Shown: in pieces, positions 46,541 to 59,500 of the stretch | How the letters are laid out: the number at the start of each line of letters is the position of its first letter | How positions within the stretch are numbered: the first letter of the stretch is position 1 | DNA from: Verpa conica | Taxonomy: Eukaryota > Ascomycota > Pezizomycetes > Pezizales > Morchellaceae | Direction of reading: 5' to 3' | Assembly: GCA_033030425.1 (NCBI GenBank) | Contig: JAUFSD010000014.1 | Location: forward strand, 558,001-622,000 | DNA length: 64,000 bases | Notes under the pieces: generated by a model | The model's input: the letters and a program-made list of their open reading frames with translations, nothing else | Told to the model about the DNA's origin: nothing | Databases searched by the model: none | Position numbers and translations under genes: made by a program

Positions 46541-46838
46541 TAGAGTTATAGAGTAGCTAGATTTATCACATGGCTTTATATAATCAGGGATATCGCGGAA
46601 ATTCCCCCCCTCTCGGTTGAACCACCTTTATGAGGCCCTTTTACTTTAATTAGTGCTCTTGAAAAGTAAATAAAAGGAACCAAGAGATTATTGTACACTA
46701 GTACTCGTAGGAAGTAGTGGAAATGAGCCATGAGATAAAATGATATTATACTAGTGGACCCACTGTGAAGGAAAATAAAGGAAATAAAAAAGCAAAAAAA
46801 AGTCTAGTTGATCGGTGAGGTATGGCGGTTTGGCGCCC

Positions 46839-48376
46839 CTATCTCGCTGCTGCCGCCGGCGTTTCTGAGGCTGGTGCATCTGGTGCATGTTGTTCCGGGA
46901 GCCAGAATGTCTGAATATATGGAAATTAGTAAGTGACTAGTACTAGGTAAAGAATAAGATTTTATGGCGTGTTTTCATCAAAAGGTCAGGGTTTTTTGTC
47001 TCTTTGTCTCTGGAGGAAGGAGTAGATCAGAGGAGGGAGTGGTGAGAAGGAGGATACTAAGAGTTCCTGTCAAATCTTGACACTGCAAGTTCGACTTTTG
47101 AATATTCTCGCCGAAATCCCCTCTCGCCACTCCTTCTGTAGCTAGGAGAATAGACATACCACATCCCTATGCGCCGTCGCAAACAAGTTCATCTTTGGAT
47201 TAAAAGCCACCACACTCGCCATAACCTTGCTATTCTCTGCTAGCTCCACAAACGGTTTTAATGTCCTTTTCTCATCTGGTGGAATCCATGTATCCCAGGC
47301 TACAACCCCCTTCTCTCCTTGCCCGCCAACGATGTACCTCGCATCAGGTGTGAAGCAAACATCCCCCGACGTCTCGGTCTTCTTTGGGTTTGTAGGCCCA
47401 TTTGGTCGTTTAGTCCTATATAGAAACTGCGAAGTGTTTTCCGCAAACGAATCAATAACATAGTGTGCGTGCCCCCTGGTCCCCACTAGCATGTGTTTAC
47501 CGTCGTTACTAAATTCTAGTTTCGACCACACGGGCATGCGTGCCGGGTAAGAGTAGGATTGGAGGAATGTGTCATCAGTGAGGGTAAACGTAGTAAAAGG
47601 CTGTTTATCATAATTGCGTAAATCATACAATAAGATAGAGCTTGAGGCGTGGGAGGCAACGGCGAAGATGATACCGGAAGGGTCGAACGCGGCAAGGGAT
47701 GGGGATGTGATGTTGAGAAGACCACTGCAGTTAGGGGAGCGTAGGTCCCACACACGGACCGTATCGTCGAGAGAACAGGATATGAATTGGTCATCTACCG
47801 GAGAGACCTCGAGGGATGTGACGAGACGTTTGTGACCTTTAAAATAGCGAATAAAGGTATTATCATGAAGAGAGAGATAGCGGATTGTGTCTATACCGTC
47901 GATGACCCATGATCAGCTCTAGTCTATAGCTACATACGCTTCAGCGACTTTGTTACCAGGGAAGGATGGGAGGACGTACCATTTTCCTTTGTAGAAGCAT
48001 AAATCACATTACTCTGCGTATGGGTAAACCTTGCAAGATGACACCCATACTTCTTGCTGTATAGCGTCTTGTTGTGTTTTCCAAGCTTGCAGTCGTAGAG
48101 CTGGAGTGTTTCATCGTCGCCTGCTGCTATGCAGAATTCGCCAGTATCGTCGAAGTCGAGGGAGGTAACTTCAGCACCTTTTGCAAAATTGGAGAAGGCC
48201 TTGGAGGGGCGGAACCGGTGTATTGTTTCCTGGAGCTTGACGATTTCTGGGTGTCGGGGGCCTGGGGTTGTGTTCGCGGCCATTGCTTTCGCCTTGTTCA
48301 CCTTCTTTTTAAAATTCACTGGCTTCTTGGCGGAATGTTCGGGGACTGATTTCCAAGATCTGTGGAGATTAGTCAT
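46839..48376 (-). CDS. SWD2: Swd2/WDR82, COMPASS and cleavage-factor WD40 subunit
   Basis: A 399-aa WD40 protein from exons 48376-47980, 47890-47160 and 46910-46839. Swd2 serves the Set1/COMPASS histone H3K4 methyltransferase and the mRNA 3'-end cleavage and polyadenylation factor. Diagnostic blocks: AGDDETLQLYDCKLGKHNKT, LYSKKYGCHLARFTHTQSNV, then DTIRYLSLHDNTFIRYFKGH and LEVSPVDDQFISCSLDDTV. The last exon gives TFWLPEQ and an Ala/Pro tail. The family is usually about 330-390 aa. The first 31 residues are a basic extension before MAANTTPG (48283), which is an equally good start in good context, so initiation is ambiguous. All joins are in frame. The gene lies convergent to the Dgr2-like gene and divergent from OAC1. 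Confidence 0.94.
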
Positions 48377-49197
48377 TTTGTTAGATAGAGTAGTTTCTAG
48401 TGAATAAAGGAGGATTGCTGGCCAAAAGGTTAGGAGTATTACTCACCAAAGCTCTTAGAGTGATTGATAGTGACTACTAGTGAAAGGGAGTAGGGGCTCT
48501 AGAGGGATGCTAGATAGTGGGGCAGAGGAGGGAGGGGGCTTCACGATAGTTATGGGAGGCTCTGCGGGTTGTGGTTCTTGAGGAAGTCGTGTTCTTTTAG
48601 CCCTAACCCATTTAGGCTTGGCAATATGTTCGAGTGGATGCTTGGAGTTACACTGCCGGCAGGTATTTAATCCTTACTTGCTCTAGAACTTCCTGGCGAA
48701 TTATTTATGCAGTTTATATTCTTATGAGTGCACTGGCATAAGGCTGCGAGTTCCCATTGCACGCGGCCCTCTTTCAATGCGTGGGCTTACTCTACAAAAT
48801 GCCCTGGTACGCGTAGAGCTGAGTAATGTCTAGACGCAGTTTTCTCTGAACATGAGAACACCGGCTCAGATTAGATTGTACAAGCGGAATCAAAACATGT
48901 TATAATATGTAGGTATAACTCTCTCCCACAGCTTATTTTTGATGTAAAAGTGTCCTTTTCTAAGCTGTATAAGTAAGGCGGGGCCGCATAAATAAGTACC
49001 GTAGATCACTATCACTATCGCTGTCGCTGTCGCTGTCCCACCAAAAGATTAACCCTAGTTTACTTGTGCCTGCATCTTAAGGACGACCCGGCTACCCGGC
49101 TCCATAAACTTCACCTTTTTTCTCTCTGAACCCCTCCCCGTCGCTCAGCTTCAATTGGCCTTTCCCATCACGATAGTTAGCCCTAGCTGCACAAGGG
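48377..49197. other. Divergent promoter region of SWD2 and OAC1
   Basis: No gene. One ACGCGT at 48809-48814 and a short CACTATCACTATCGCTGTCG imperfect hexamer run at about 49010-49038 are the only distinctive sequences. Confidence 0.5.
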
Positions 49198-50364
49198 ATG
49201 TCCACAACTCTCGGCGGCTTTGTAGCTGGTGGGATTGCCGCTTGCGGTGCCGTGACGGTCACCCATGGTTTTGAAACCGTGAAGACGAGGTTAGTATTTT
49301 CTCCCTTTCTTCTGCTGGATTTTGTGCTGATGCAAAAAATATAGACTGCAATTGCAGGGCGAGCTTTCTGCAAGATCACAGACAAAGAGAGTCTATACCG
49401 GTGTCTTTCAGGGGGTTACAGTTATTTTAAGGAATGAGGGTATAAGAGGGTTGATGGCCGGTTTGGGTGCCGCTGTATGTTCTTCCTTTCTACTCCGGTC
49501 TATGCAATCCCAATTCGAATTGGCTTAGAATTGACTATGTTACAACAATTTAAAACCTACTGCATAAAAATATTAACAGTCACACCTAGTACTGCTACCA
49601 AACAATGCTCAACGGCTGCCGTCTCGGCTTCTACGAGCCCATCCGCACCTCTATCACCTCTCTCATCTACAAAGACCCCTCAAGGCAGTCCTTCGGTATC
49701 AATGTCTTCAGCGGTGCCTCCTCCGGAATCCTCGGCGCCGCTATCGGCTCCCCCTTCTTTCTTGTCAAGACTCGTCTGCAATCCTACTCTCCCTTCCTGC
49801 CTGTAGGCACGCAGCATAGATATAAAGGTGCAATCGACGGGTTTCGCCAGATACATTCAGCGGAGGGTGTAAAGGGACTGTATCGTGGAGTAGGAGCGGC
49901 GATGGTGCGTACAGGGTTTGGAAGTAGTGTACAGCTGCCTACGTATTTCTTTGCGAAGCGAAAGATCGAGAAGTGGACGGGGATGAAGGACGGAGTGGGG
50001 TTACATCTGGCAAGCAGTGCGGTAAGCGGGTTTGTGGTCTGTTGTGTTATGCATCCCCCAGGTATGTTTTTTTGCTATGAGTGACTTTCAGGGACACCGT
50101 AGGTACTAATAATTTGGATGAGTGGTAGATACGGTCATGTCCCGCATGTATAACCAGACCGGAAACCTCTACTCTGGGATCTGGGATTGCGTGAAAAAGA
50201 CAATTAAGACTGAAGGAGTTCTTGCTATTTATAAGGGCTATTTTGCGCATCTTGCGAGGATATTACCACATACCATCCTAACACTTACTCTTGCAGAACA
50301 AACAAACAAATGGGTGAGGAGTATTGAGAACAGGTGGTTTTTGGATCAGATAGTCGTAGAGTAA
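49198..50364 (+). CDS. OAC1: Mitochondrial oxaloacetate carrier (Oac1/SLC25A34-35 type)
   Basis: A 309-aa inner-membrane carrier from exons 49198-49289, 49345-49474, 49590-50061 and 50129-50364. It has three mitochondrial-carrier repeats. The signature motifs are the degenerate forms expected for Oac1: THGFETVKTRLQLQGEL in repeat 1, SPFFLVKTRLQSYSP in repeat 2 and HPPDTVMSRMYNQTG in repeat 3. The final ARILPHTILTLTLAEQT is also family-typical. Yeast Oac1 carries oxaloacetate, sulfate and isopropylmalate, linking it to leucine synthesis. The join YCYQTMLNGCRLGFYEP across intron 2 is exact. The start at 49198 gives the usual MSTTLGGFVAGGIAACGAVT beginning, with no cleavable presequence, as is normal for carriers. 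Confidence 0.94.
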
Positions 50365-51374
50365 GTCTAGTATTGGAATGAGGTAAGATTTAGGTAATAT
50401 AAAGTTTCGGAGAGGGATAATTGTAGTTCCTTGTCTGTTTGGGAGGAGGGGCAAAGGGGCCTTGAGTTCTCTAAAAAAGGAGGAAGGATGTTTATTTTTA
50501 TTTATTGCGACTTCCAGTTAGATAGATGGGTGGGCGGTTAAATATCTTGGTTGGATGTTGGATATTTTTCTTGCTGTGTTTTAGATTTTTACTTTGATGA
50601 ATAGAGAAATTAGAATCTGGGTGTGATGGTTGATCATTACCCGTACTAGGGTAAATGATTAAGAAGCGGGATGTAGGGAATACCTCCACCTCGGGTATGA
50701 GATATCACCGACCAAGGTAACTGTATTTTCTCATTCTTGTGGGCCCCCAATTCTTCCTCCAGCTCCTAGGATTGTATGGAAAAGGAAAAGTCAAAAACGC
50801 TACTAGAAGTTCTCTTGTGCATAGATGTCCTATATCCCAGTGAAATCGGCCTTGTAGTGGTGGTTGTTTATATTATTATATGGAAATATTTATTACGGTA
50901 ATAGTATTGTCAGTACTTCATATGTATCCTACCTAATCCAGAGGCCCCACTACTGTTTCTTGAGTGAAGGTGAAATCTACCTATTCTTTTCCTGTGGTCA
51001 TTGTAATCTACCTTCCGGTGTGATTTACCCCTTTCGCCAGAGAAAAGCTGTTTCAAGCCCAAGTGTCCTACTTGGGGTTTGTGCAAGCTGCACATACATA
51101 CTAATTGATAAAGGAATCTACATATCACTATCGAGGGTAAAGTTCTGTATGAAAGGGATATTTATTTACTAGATAGATATTAATTTTAATAGTTAGGACT
51201 ATGTAGATATTTAAAAAGGTTAATAAATAATAGCTTAGATTATGGGGATACGTATATTCGTAAATAGTGGGTTTAGAAGAGAGTAGATGCGAGTTAGGTT
51301 GCTTTTAGAGGGTAGATGACACTTGGAGGTAGATTAGAACGACATATAAAAAATTAGGGGTACACAGTTGCACA
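50365..51374. other. Convergent spacer
   Basis: AT-rich 3' flanks of OAC1 and the oxygenase gene. No gene, repeat or RNA is recognised. Confidence 0.55.
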
Positions 51375-52541
51375 TTATTCCTTCCACCCATAAGTAGCCT
51401 TCAGCCTTCCCCTCAAATGATCATCTGCTGTCAAAGTCTTCTCCTTATCATTCGCCCCCCTTTCCCCCCTTTCCCTCACAATCTCACTCGGGATCGGTGT
51501 CAACAATGTATCATTTCTCGGGTGGCAAAAATACACAATACTATACCGATCCTTCGGCGCCTCCCCTAGTGCTGTCGGAAACGTAACTCTGTGGATCGTT
51601 GAACGTAGCAACCCTGCAGTCCAGTACGACAACAGGTCCCCAATGTTCACTAGAATCGTATTCTGTAGTACCGGCACAGGATCCCATGACTTTTGTATAG
51701 GATGGTAAATTTCAAGCCCAGGTTCACCAGCCCGTTGAAAGAGCAATGTGATGGACCCGTAGTCACTATGGGCGCCAGCACGGATATCGAGGGTGGGGGA
51801 ATAGTCCGAGTCAGCAGGGAGGGAAGGGTAGTGGAGTAGGCGAAGAATTGAGCCCGAAGGGCCGAGAGAGCGCGAGTGACGGGATGTGAACCATTCTTCC
51901 CCGCCCTCTTCAGGGTCGATCTACGGGTGTTAGTGGTGGGGTGAGACGGGTGGATAAAAGTACCTTTAATGCGATGGCAAAGAGGCGTAGGAGCTTCCGG
52001 CATAAATTGTGACAAAGGTCAGAGAACTCACTGAGTTCGGCTTCATAGTCGGTAAGGGTGGGAGGTATGGGCTGCTGGGCTTTGCCGTTTTTGAATTCAC
52101 CGAAGTTGAGGGCCCTGCGTTGTAATGTGGTATGAGCTTGGTGTTGAGCTCTAGAAGATGACTATACTTACTCTTTGAAGTCTCCTCGCCGCTGGTTCTG
52201 AGGGTCAAGTGTCTCTGAGTGCATCGAGGACCATCCTTTGTTATCTGCCGATATCACACATCTCTCCTTCTCTTCTCTTGGAGACAAAAAGAATTTCTTG
52301 GACTATAAATCCCGATCCAATAGATGGAACGCAAGCATTAGCTATCAATAAGTAGACGAGAGGCAGCTGTCCATATATAAAGTGGACGCACCAGCTCGAA
52401 CATGCGGTCTATCTTTTCCGCAGGCACACCGCTGTTCTGGAGAGTGATGTAGACGAAGCCTAGCGTCTGAGCAGCTTCTAGAAGAGAGGAAGCGCATTGA
52501 GATGTGTCTTCTAGTGGGATCACTGAGAGTGTTACTGGCAT
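51375..52541 (-). CDS. 2-oxoglutarate/Fe(II)-dependent oxygenase, isopenicillin-N-synthase-like
   Basis: A 325-aa soluble oxygenase from exons 52541-52392, 52302-52172, 52114-51964 and 51920-51375. The N-terminal non-heme dioxygenase region has GFVYITLQNSGVPAEKID and SKKFFLSPREEKER. The catalytic jelly roll has the iron ligands His195 and Asp197 in GAHSDYGSITLL and His254 in STIHRV. The 2-oxoglutarate-binding pair is Arg269 and Ser271 in DRYSIVYF. The NKGW and LDPQNQRRGDFKE segments place it with uncharacterised housekeeping-type fungal and yeast 2OG oxygenases of the UPF0676 kind rather than in a biosynthetic cluster. No neighbouring biosynthetic genes are seen. The start Met precedes PVTLSVIPLED, the usual first strand. 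The substrate is unknown. Confidence 0.9.
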
Positions 52542-53177
52542 TTTTGAGGTATTGGGGAAGGAATCGAGGAAGTAACATAATTTTGGAAGTGAGCTGAGAT
52601 AAGCGATTAATGGATTACTTGGCACGAACTTTAGGGTTTGGATGTTGGGCTCTTTACATATACTTGTAGGTACATATCATCGGGGGACTTTCCATACCTC
52701 AGGCGAAAGAGGACGGGCATAATGTACATAAAATAAATGTATATGCCCTTTGACACCTGGCCGTTCATCTATATACAACTTAACATGTAGATGTACCTAG
52801 TAGATTTGTTGCTCCCCCGCAAACAGGCAAGGGCGAATACAGGGTGCACATCCTCTGTCTTGGCACCCGCGCCTGCGCAACAAACACCATAACCTCACGA
52901 CTAGTGATCACCTTCTATACAGCGGGACAGCCACCCAGAAAAGCTACCAGCTCTTCAAAGTCAATTACTACCCTTTCGCCCCTCACCAATCGAGAAGTCA
53001 TCCATCTACGATATTTCTTACTTGCTTTGTTTCTTTTCTTATTTTCCTTACATTCTAGAGTATTCCTAGGAAATTTAAACTGTCTCCACAACCTTCCCTC
53101 CCTCCATCACCCTCTAAATAATTTTCCGACCACATCGCAACTACACACTATCTCCCATCAAATCAGTTAATTCTAAA
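52542..53177. other. Divergent promoter region of the oxygenase and MKT1
   Basis: No gene. The part from 53000 to 53177 is CT-rich and is the likely MKT1 leader. Confidence 0.5.
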
Positions 53178-55830
53178 ATGCCCGGTATGCAGGTTTCAGG
53201 GTCCCTCATCAGTACATAGTACTTTTTCTTTTCTTTTTTTCTTACTGACATCAATATACGCTAGTTAAAAGCTTTGATGCCTGGGCAGTTGCCCAGGGAA
53301 AGTCTCAGACACTGCCCCTCTCAGCATTGAAAGATTCGGTCCTTGGTATTGAAGCCGACCATTACCTTCAAAAGCTTCTCACAACTGCACCTTCCAAGGA
53401 ACCGCTGGTTGTAGCCCTCGGAGGCTTCCCTTTTGGTCTGAAAAATACTGTCGAGGCCGATATTGATGATCTACGCAAAGCAGGCATCAAGCCTATATTC
53501 GTTTTCAGAGGATTCAAGACTGTGCCTAACGAGAGGCCATTCAGCGGGAATGACGAGGGCCTAGCACAGAGGTCTCGAGCATGGGAACTTTATGACCAGG
53601 GATTAGCGAATGAGGCAGTAGAGGCATTTGGGGCAGCAGGTTAGTCTAAAATGAGGTTTAGAAAATTTTAAAAATAATAGGATAGTGAATTAACTCATGC
53701 ATACTACACTTATAGGAACTCTGGAGCCATGGGAAATTTATCGCTATTTTCAGCGAATTCTACTAGACAACGACGTTGATTTTCAGGTTGCGCCTTATGC
53801 CGCCTGGCCTCAGGTATGAAATGGTAACATCTAGGTCTAGTTGATTTTCAACTTTCTAATACCGTTCGCAGCTACAATACCTTCAAAAACAAGGCTTCGT
53901 CGATGCTATTTGGGGAAACTCTGAACTCTTTATGTTCGACGTTGAGAAAGTCATCACTCACCTCAATATCACTCCTGGAGGTTCTTTTAGTTGGATCAAT
54001 AGGCCGAAGCTTCTTCAAGAAATGTCTCTCACGAGTGACATGTTCATAGACGCTTGCATGCTATCTGGCTCAGACATTTGCCGCCCGTTCCCAGGTGTCG
54101 AAGGCCAGGCGCATGCATTTTTGACCTCGATGGATTTAATAAAGCGATATCGTAATATCTCTGCCGTATTTAATAGTAATGCGGAATCAGGACGGTCAGG
54201 ATATGTGGAAAAATACAGGAAGGCACGGGCTTCGGTAAAACATCATGTGATATTCACAGAAGAGGGAGTTGCCGAGCCCCTACGCCTACAAGAAGCTCCG
54301 AATGACGTTCATAAATTTATTGGCCACCGTCTACCAGAAGAGCTCTACTTCTACCTTTCTCGTGGTGTCATCGGACCTCAAGTTGTGGACATGTTGGCTA
54401 CTGGGGAACTCGTTGTAATTGCCCCGTTTGATAATGGTGAAGCGGATGAATACAGGAAGTTTCTGGACGCTCTAAACCCATTGCGCTTGCAAACTTTGAG
54501 CTTGCTTGCTCAGCCATTACACAGATGGTGGATCAGTAGTTCTGTTACTGTGCACTACTGGTTTGATAAGAAAACTATAGAGAAACAAACTATGGAGAAG
54601 CTAGTCCACAAGGATCTCGTGCCCACCCCTCATGTAGCAACAAAGATGTGGAATGTCAAGGAAAATATCTTAAAACCGGAATTAGAGAGGAGCTACGTAA
54701 GTTCTTTTTCATCCTATCCCAAGCTTCTGTTTGATTATCTCCTTATATCTTTCCTACATAACTACCATATTCACACTACTGACTAAGATAGAAACTCACG
54801 GGCTTTTCATTTGCTCTGACTTCACTAACGGACTCCGCATTTGCTGCTAAGACGATGGTCAAAAGGGATGATGCGAAGGTAACATATGCCACTTCTTTTG
54901 GTTATTCAGAGCGCTAATTCATTTGATAGCTCCTGAAAACCCAAGATGAGATTAGGATGAACGCTCTCTGGCGTATGCTCCAGCTGCGAGGCTTCATTGA
55001 CGGCGAAAAACACCACTTGACTTCCTGGGGCCGTGGTCTTCAAGCTGCTGTGGCCGATCTTGACATTTCCGAGTTAGACGAGTCAGTATATATCGGAATG
55101 GAGCTTATTCGCTTCAAAGTCCTCAAGGAAGTCAACTTTGCACCTAATCTGTCTGGAGCGCCGTCTAGAGGTACAGGTAATTTTTTGTTGCCTCTTTATT
55201 ATTATAGTTATCTGACCTCGTCTGTGAGCACCCTACTAACTTACCGGAAGAGGAAGATAAAATGCACACTACTCTTATCTCACGGGTTGCGAGCATTGTG
55301 CCTATAAATCACAAGTCGATTGGCTATACTGGGCCGCTAAGCAGAAATCTCTTAGGCTTTAACTCATTCATCAGGACACTTACAAGAAATTTGAGAAACA
55401 TTGTGGAAATGGTTTTAGTTAGCCTTTTGATGAACGGCGATGCAGACAGAGATAGGGAGGACCTGACGGAGTTGGGCCTTAAGCTTCCGTTCATTGATGA
55501 AGTTAGTGCGGGATTAGGTATTGCAGTCAAGACCTACCTAGACGAGCTTTCGAATGAGCCTGAACCTACATCGGATGAGGCGAAGCAGAGACAAAAGGAG
55601 AAGTTACCAAAAATGTTTGCGCAGGCTGTTGATATAGTTTCAGATGTTACTTTGGCATTCAGAGTTTGGGATGCGGTAAGATACTTGCTTAAGACCCACC
55701 TTATACTACGACTAATTAATTTTGGTTGCAGATGATTGTTGGAGTTAAGGTTCTTCAGAAGGAAGGTGCTATTGGGGATGAAGCAAGTGCGTTTTTGGCA
55801 GCTGACAAATGGTTGTCTGAAAGGAGGTAA
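53178..55830 (+). CDS. MKT1: Mkt1-like XPG-family post-transcriptional regulator
   Basis: A 720-aa protein from eight exons: 53178-53184 (7 nt), 53265-53639, 53716-53813, 53872-54696, 54792-54878, 54930-55176, 55251-55675 and 55732-55830. It has an XPG/PIN-like nuclease fold at the N-terminus (SFDAWAVAQGK, LGIEADHYLQKLL, GIKPIFVFRGF, DAIWGNSELFMFD, MLSGSDICRPFPGV). The C-terminal Mkt1 region includes LTGFSFALTSLTDSAFAAKT, MNALWRMLQLRGFIDGEKH, and LPFIDEVSAGLGIAVKTYLD. Yeast Mkt1 acts with the Pbp1 ataxin-2 homologue in regulating translation and stability of mRNAs. The first coding exon supplies only MP and one base; a GTATGC donor follows it. All joins keep frame and restore conserved words. 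Nuclease activity is not implied, since Mkt1 proteins often lack the full acidic set. Confidence 0.92.
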
Positions 55831-56562
55831 TTATACTTTATTGGTGTAACGAGTTGCTGTAGCTTCTGAATTGATGTTCGATTCGATATTTCTGGAGATT
55901 TTAAAAGTTGCTTATCAAGGCTTCTGGTTTCGACTTTTAGAGGGGGAAAAGTACGACAGTTACGGTTAGGTGTTGGGCCAGGAAAAATTTACATTCAGCT
56001 TAATTTAAAACAAACGTCTTCCAAGACATTTATTTAGACATCTAAATTATGTTAACTAGAGTGGTCGAGTGATGACCTGTGAATAGAGAGTTTACCTAGG
56101 AACAAGGTTTTGCGAGACAAGTTGAAGCTACTAAATGTATTCTCTTATAGATAGGTCAGCATATATCTGGATAAATACACCTTTAGAGTGATCGTTAACA
56201 TATCGCATGTAGCCGTAAAGGCAACCAGCTACATATATAAACTATACGTGGCTTGAAGAACCCGACTAAGGTCACGGACTATCTTGGCAGCGGCTGAGTC
56301 ACTGTACCACATATGACGCCCCTCAAACCCCCCACCAGCCACGCCACAAACCATCTGGCTTCTTCACACATCACCCTTTCAGTTGATTTGGCTATCCCGA
56401 ACTCTACAGGTGTCCTCTGAACTCTGTTAGCATCATCACTCTCAAATAATCCCCCCCCCGCCTTACGATTCCCCTCTACCTTCCTCTGCCTTGCACCCTC
56501 TGCTCTACCCCGCGCTCCACCTTCATTTCTTTATCTCCGCGGGCTAAACTAATCGAGTAGAT
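55831..56562. other. Spacer between MKT1 and SEC24
   Basis: The MKT1 3' flank and the SEC24 promoter and leader. CT/CCC-rich from about 56400 to 56530, including a run of C at 56452-56460. No gene. Confidence 0.55.
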
Positions 56563-59500
56563 ATGGCATCACCTCCCCCGAACCAAGGTCCCGGTAGTCC
56601 TTACTATGGAGATCCAAATCAGCAATATCAATCTCAACCCCCACCTCAGCAGCAATATGGTCAAGTACCTGACCCATATGCGCAGCAGCAACAATACGGA
56701 CAACCTCAAGGATACCAACTCCCCCCAACTGGAGTCCCCACCCCACCGCAAGGCGGCTCTGCTCCCCCTCCCGCGGGTACAACAGTCAGCCATGGAGGCC
56801 GTGGCAGAAGGCGTGGCTACGCAGATGAGCAGTATGACTTTGGTTCTGGGGCTAACGCAGCTGGCACTCCGAGTTCCCAGGGTGGGATTCAGGGTACTGG
56901 TATCGGAGGGTATTCAGCCCAGCAGGATCAAACATCACAGTTATTTTCGCCTATGGGAGGTCCCACACCTGTCATGGGGGCGCAACCGAATTATGGTATG
57001 CCTCAGGGAAATTCTGGTGCTGGTGCAGGGAATATTGCTGCTGGCGGGTATGAGCCTCCCGGGGCAGCTCCAGGAATTGGAGGAGTTACGCAGCAATTTG
57101 GACAGATGGGACTGGGGCAGCAGGGTGGTATACAGAAACCCCAGGCGCTCAATCATCTTTACTCAGTAGATTTGATGCAACAGCCGTTTAATGTTGCTGA
57201 GTTAGAGTTTCCTCCTCCGGAGATCGTTTTACCTCCCAATGTATACAACAGCTCTTTATTCGTACTATCTTCTCTGCTAATCTTACTATTTAGGCATCAT
57301 TGACACCTTCACCTCACGCTAATTGTCCTCCACAATACATGCGCTCTACTCTAAATGCCGTCCCTACCACACACGGCTTGCTCAAGAAATCGAAGCTTCC
57401 CTTTGCGCTCATTATCCAACCATATACATCTCTTCACGATGCTGAAGACCCGATCCCACTTGTGTCTGATACTGTTATCTCTCGTTGCCGTCGTTGTAGA
57501 TCTTACATTAATCCATATGCAACCTTTCTGGACCATGGACACCGCTGGCGCTGCAACATGTGCAACCTCACTAACGATGTCCCACAGGCTTTCGATTGGG
57601 ACCAGGCTGCACAAAAGAACTTGGACCGATGGCAACGCCCGGAACTCAACTACAGTGTTGTAGAATTCATTGCTCCTCAGGAGTACATGGTCCGACCACC
57701 GCAGCCCTTAGTTTATCTGTTTCTTCTCGATGTGAGCTACGGCGCTGTGCAGTGTGGTCTTTTAGCAACTGCTGCGAGAACCATCCTCGAGAGCCTTGAT
57801 AGGATTCCAAATGCGGACAAGAGGACACGATTGGGTTTTATTGCTGTGGACAGCTCGTTGCATTACTTCTCGGTTCCCAGAGATAGCTCAGATCCAACTA
57901 TGCTTGTTGTATCGGATTTGGACGAACCTTTCTTACCGATTCCTGGTGATCTGCTCGTACCTTTGGCAGATTGTAGAGAAGGCATCGAGAGCTTGTTGGG
58001 CAAGCTGCAGGACATGTTCGTGAATACCCAGAATGGTACAAGCGCTATGGGAAGTGCGTTACAGGCTGGTCACAAATTAATCTCAGCGATTGGCGGTAAA
58101 ATCATCGTCTTAACAGCATCTCTGCCGAACTTGGGTGCTGGAAAGCTTGAGAGCAGGGAGGATAAGAAGCTTCTAGGGACAAGTAAGGAGAGCCAGCTGC
58201 TGCAGACTGGTAACAGCTTCTATAAGTCATTTGCTGTAGAGTGTTCTAAGAACCAGGTTTCCGTCGACATGTTCCTCTTCTCGAACAGCTACCAAGACGT
58301 TGCTTCTTTGAGCAATCTACCAAGATATACCGGTGGTCAAACTTGGTTTTACCCAGGATGGAATGCTTCTCGGAGTGAAGATGCTATCAAGTTTGCTAGG
58401 GAGTTTTCGGACCACTTGTCGGCAGAAATTGCCCTTGAAGCCGTCATGAGAGTGCGAGCAACCACCGGGTTACGAATGCAGACTTTCTACGGAAACTTCT
58501 TTAATCGCTCCTCGGATCTTTGCGCATTCCCTGCTTTCCCTCGTGATCAGGGTTATGTAGTTGAAGTTGCTATTGATGAGACTCTTGGTAAGCAGTTTGT
58601 ATGCATGCAGACAGCCGTGCTCCATACTACCTGTAACGGCGAGCGAAGAATTCGAGTCATGACTTTGGCCCTGCCTACTACTCAAAATCTGGCAGATGTA
58701 TACGCTTCAGCCGACCAGGTAGCGATAACGACTTACTTCAGTCACAAGGCCGTCGAGAAGGCGTTGAGTGGTGGGTTGGAACAGGCGAGAGAGGCCCTCC
58801 AGGCGAAGCTGACAGAACTCTTGATCACTTTCAAGAAGGAGCTTACCGCTAGCCACGTCGGAGCTGCGACACCATTATCTTTTTCAGCGAATTTGAGGGG
58901 GCTTGTGGTCTTGTTTTTAGGCTTGATGAAGCATGTTAGTATGCGCATTACTCTTGTACCCTGAATGATGTTACTAATTCTTTAATTAGGTCGGACTCCG
59001 AAAATCTGCTCAGATCCCTTCGGATCTTCGCTCAGCCGCCCTTTGTCTTCTTTCTACCCTTCCCGCCCCACTCTTGATGCAATATATCCATCCTAAGTTC
59101 TACTCCCTTCACGACATGCCGGATAACTGCGGTCTCCCAGACCCGACAACCGGCGAAATTGTTCTCCCACCAGCGATGAATCTCTCCTCAGAGCGCTTGG
59201 CCCCCTATGGTTGTTACCTAATTGACGACACTCAAGTTCAGTTCTTGTGGATAGGTGCGCAGGCTGTACCCCAGCTAATTCAAGACGTGTTTGGCCTTCC
59301 AGCTGTCGAGCATGTCAAAGTTGGAAAGACTTCTCTCCCGATCTTGGAGGGCCCTGGGGCCGAATTCAATGAGCGTGTCAGGAGCGTTATCGACAAGAGC
59401 AGGGATCACAGCAAGTCGAAGCATGTTGGGTCCATTACCGTCCCGCATCTTTACGTTGTTCGCGGAGATGGAGAGCCTGCTCTTAGGTTGTGGGCACAGA

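Larger units (their letters stand above)
44692..46838. other. Convergent spacer rich in TA-flanked small elements
   Basis: No gene. Holds the elements at 45232-45388, 45535-46100, 46177-46540 and, inside the last, 46243-46477. Frames opening at 44700-45020 and 45166-46125 lie in 3' flank or element sequence and are not genes. Confidence 0.7.

Noticed and set aside
56606..57169. 187-codon plus-strand ORF overlapping SEC24 exon 1 in another frame.
   Set aside because: Frame shadow of the Pro/Gln-rich N-terminus; the SEC24 frame is the one that joins to the zinc finger.
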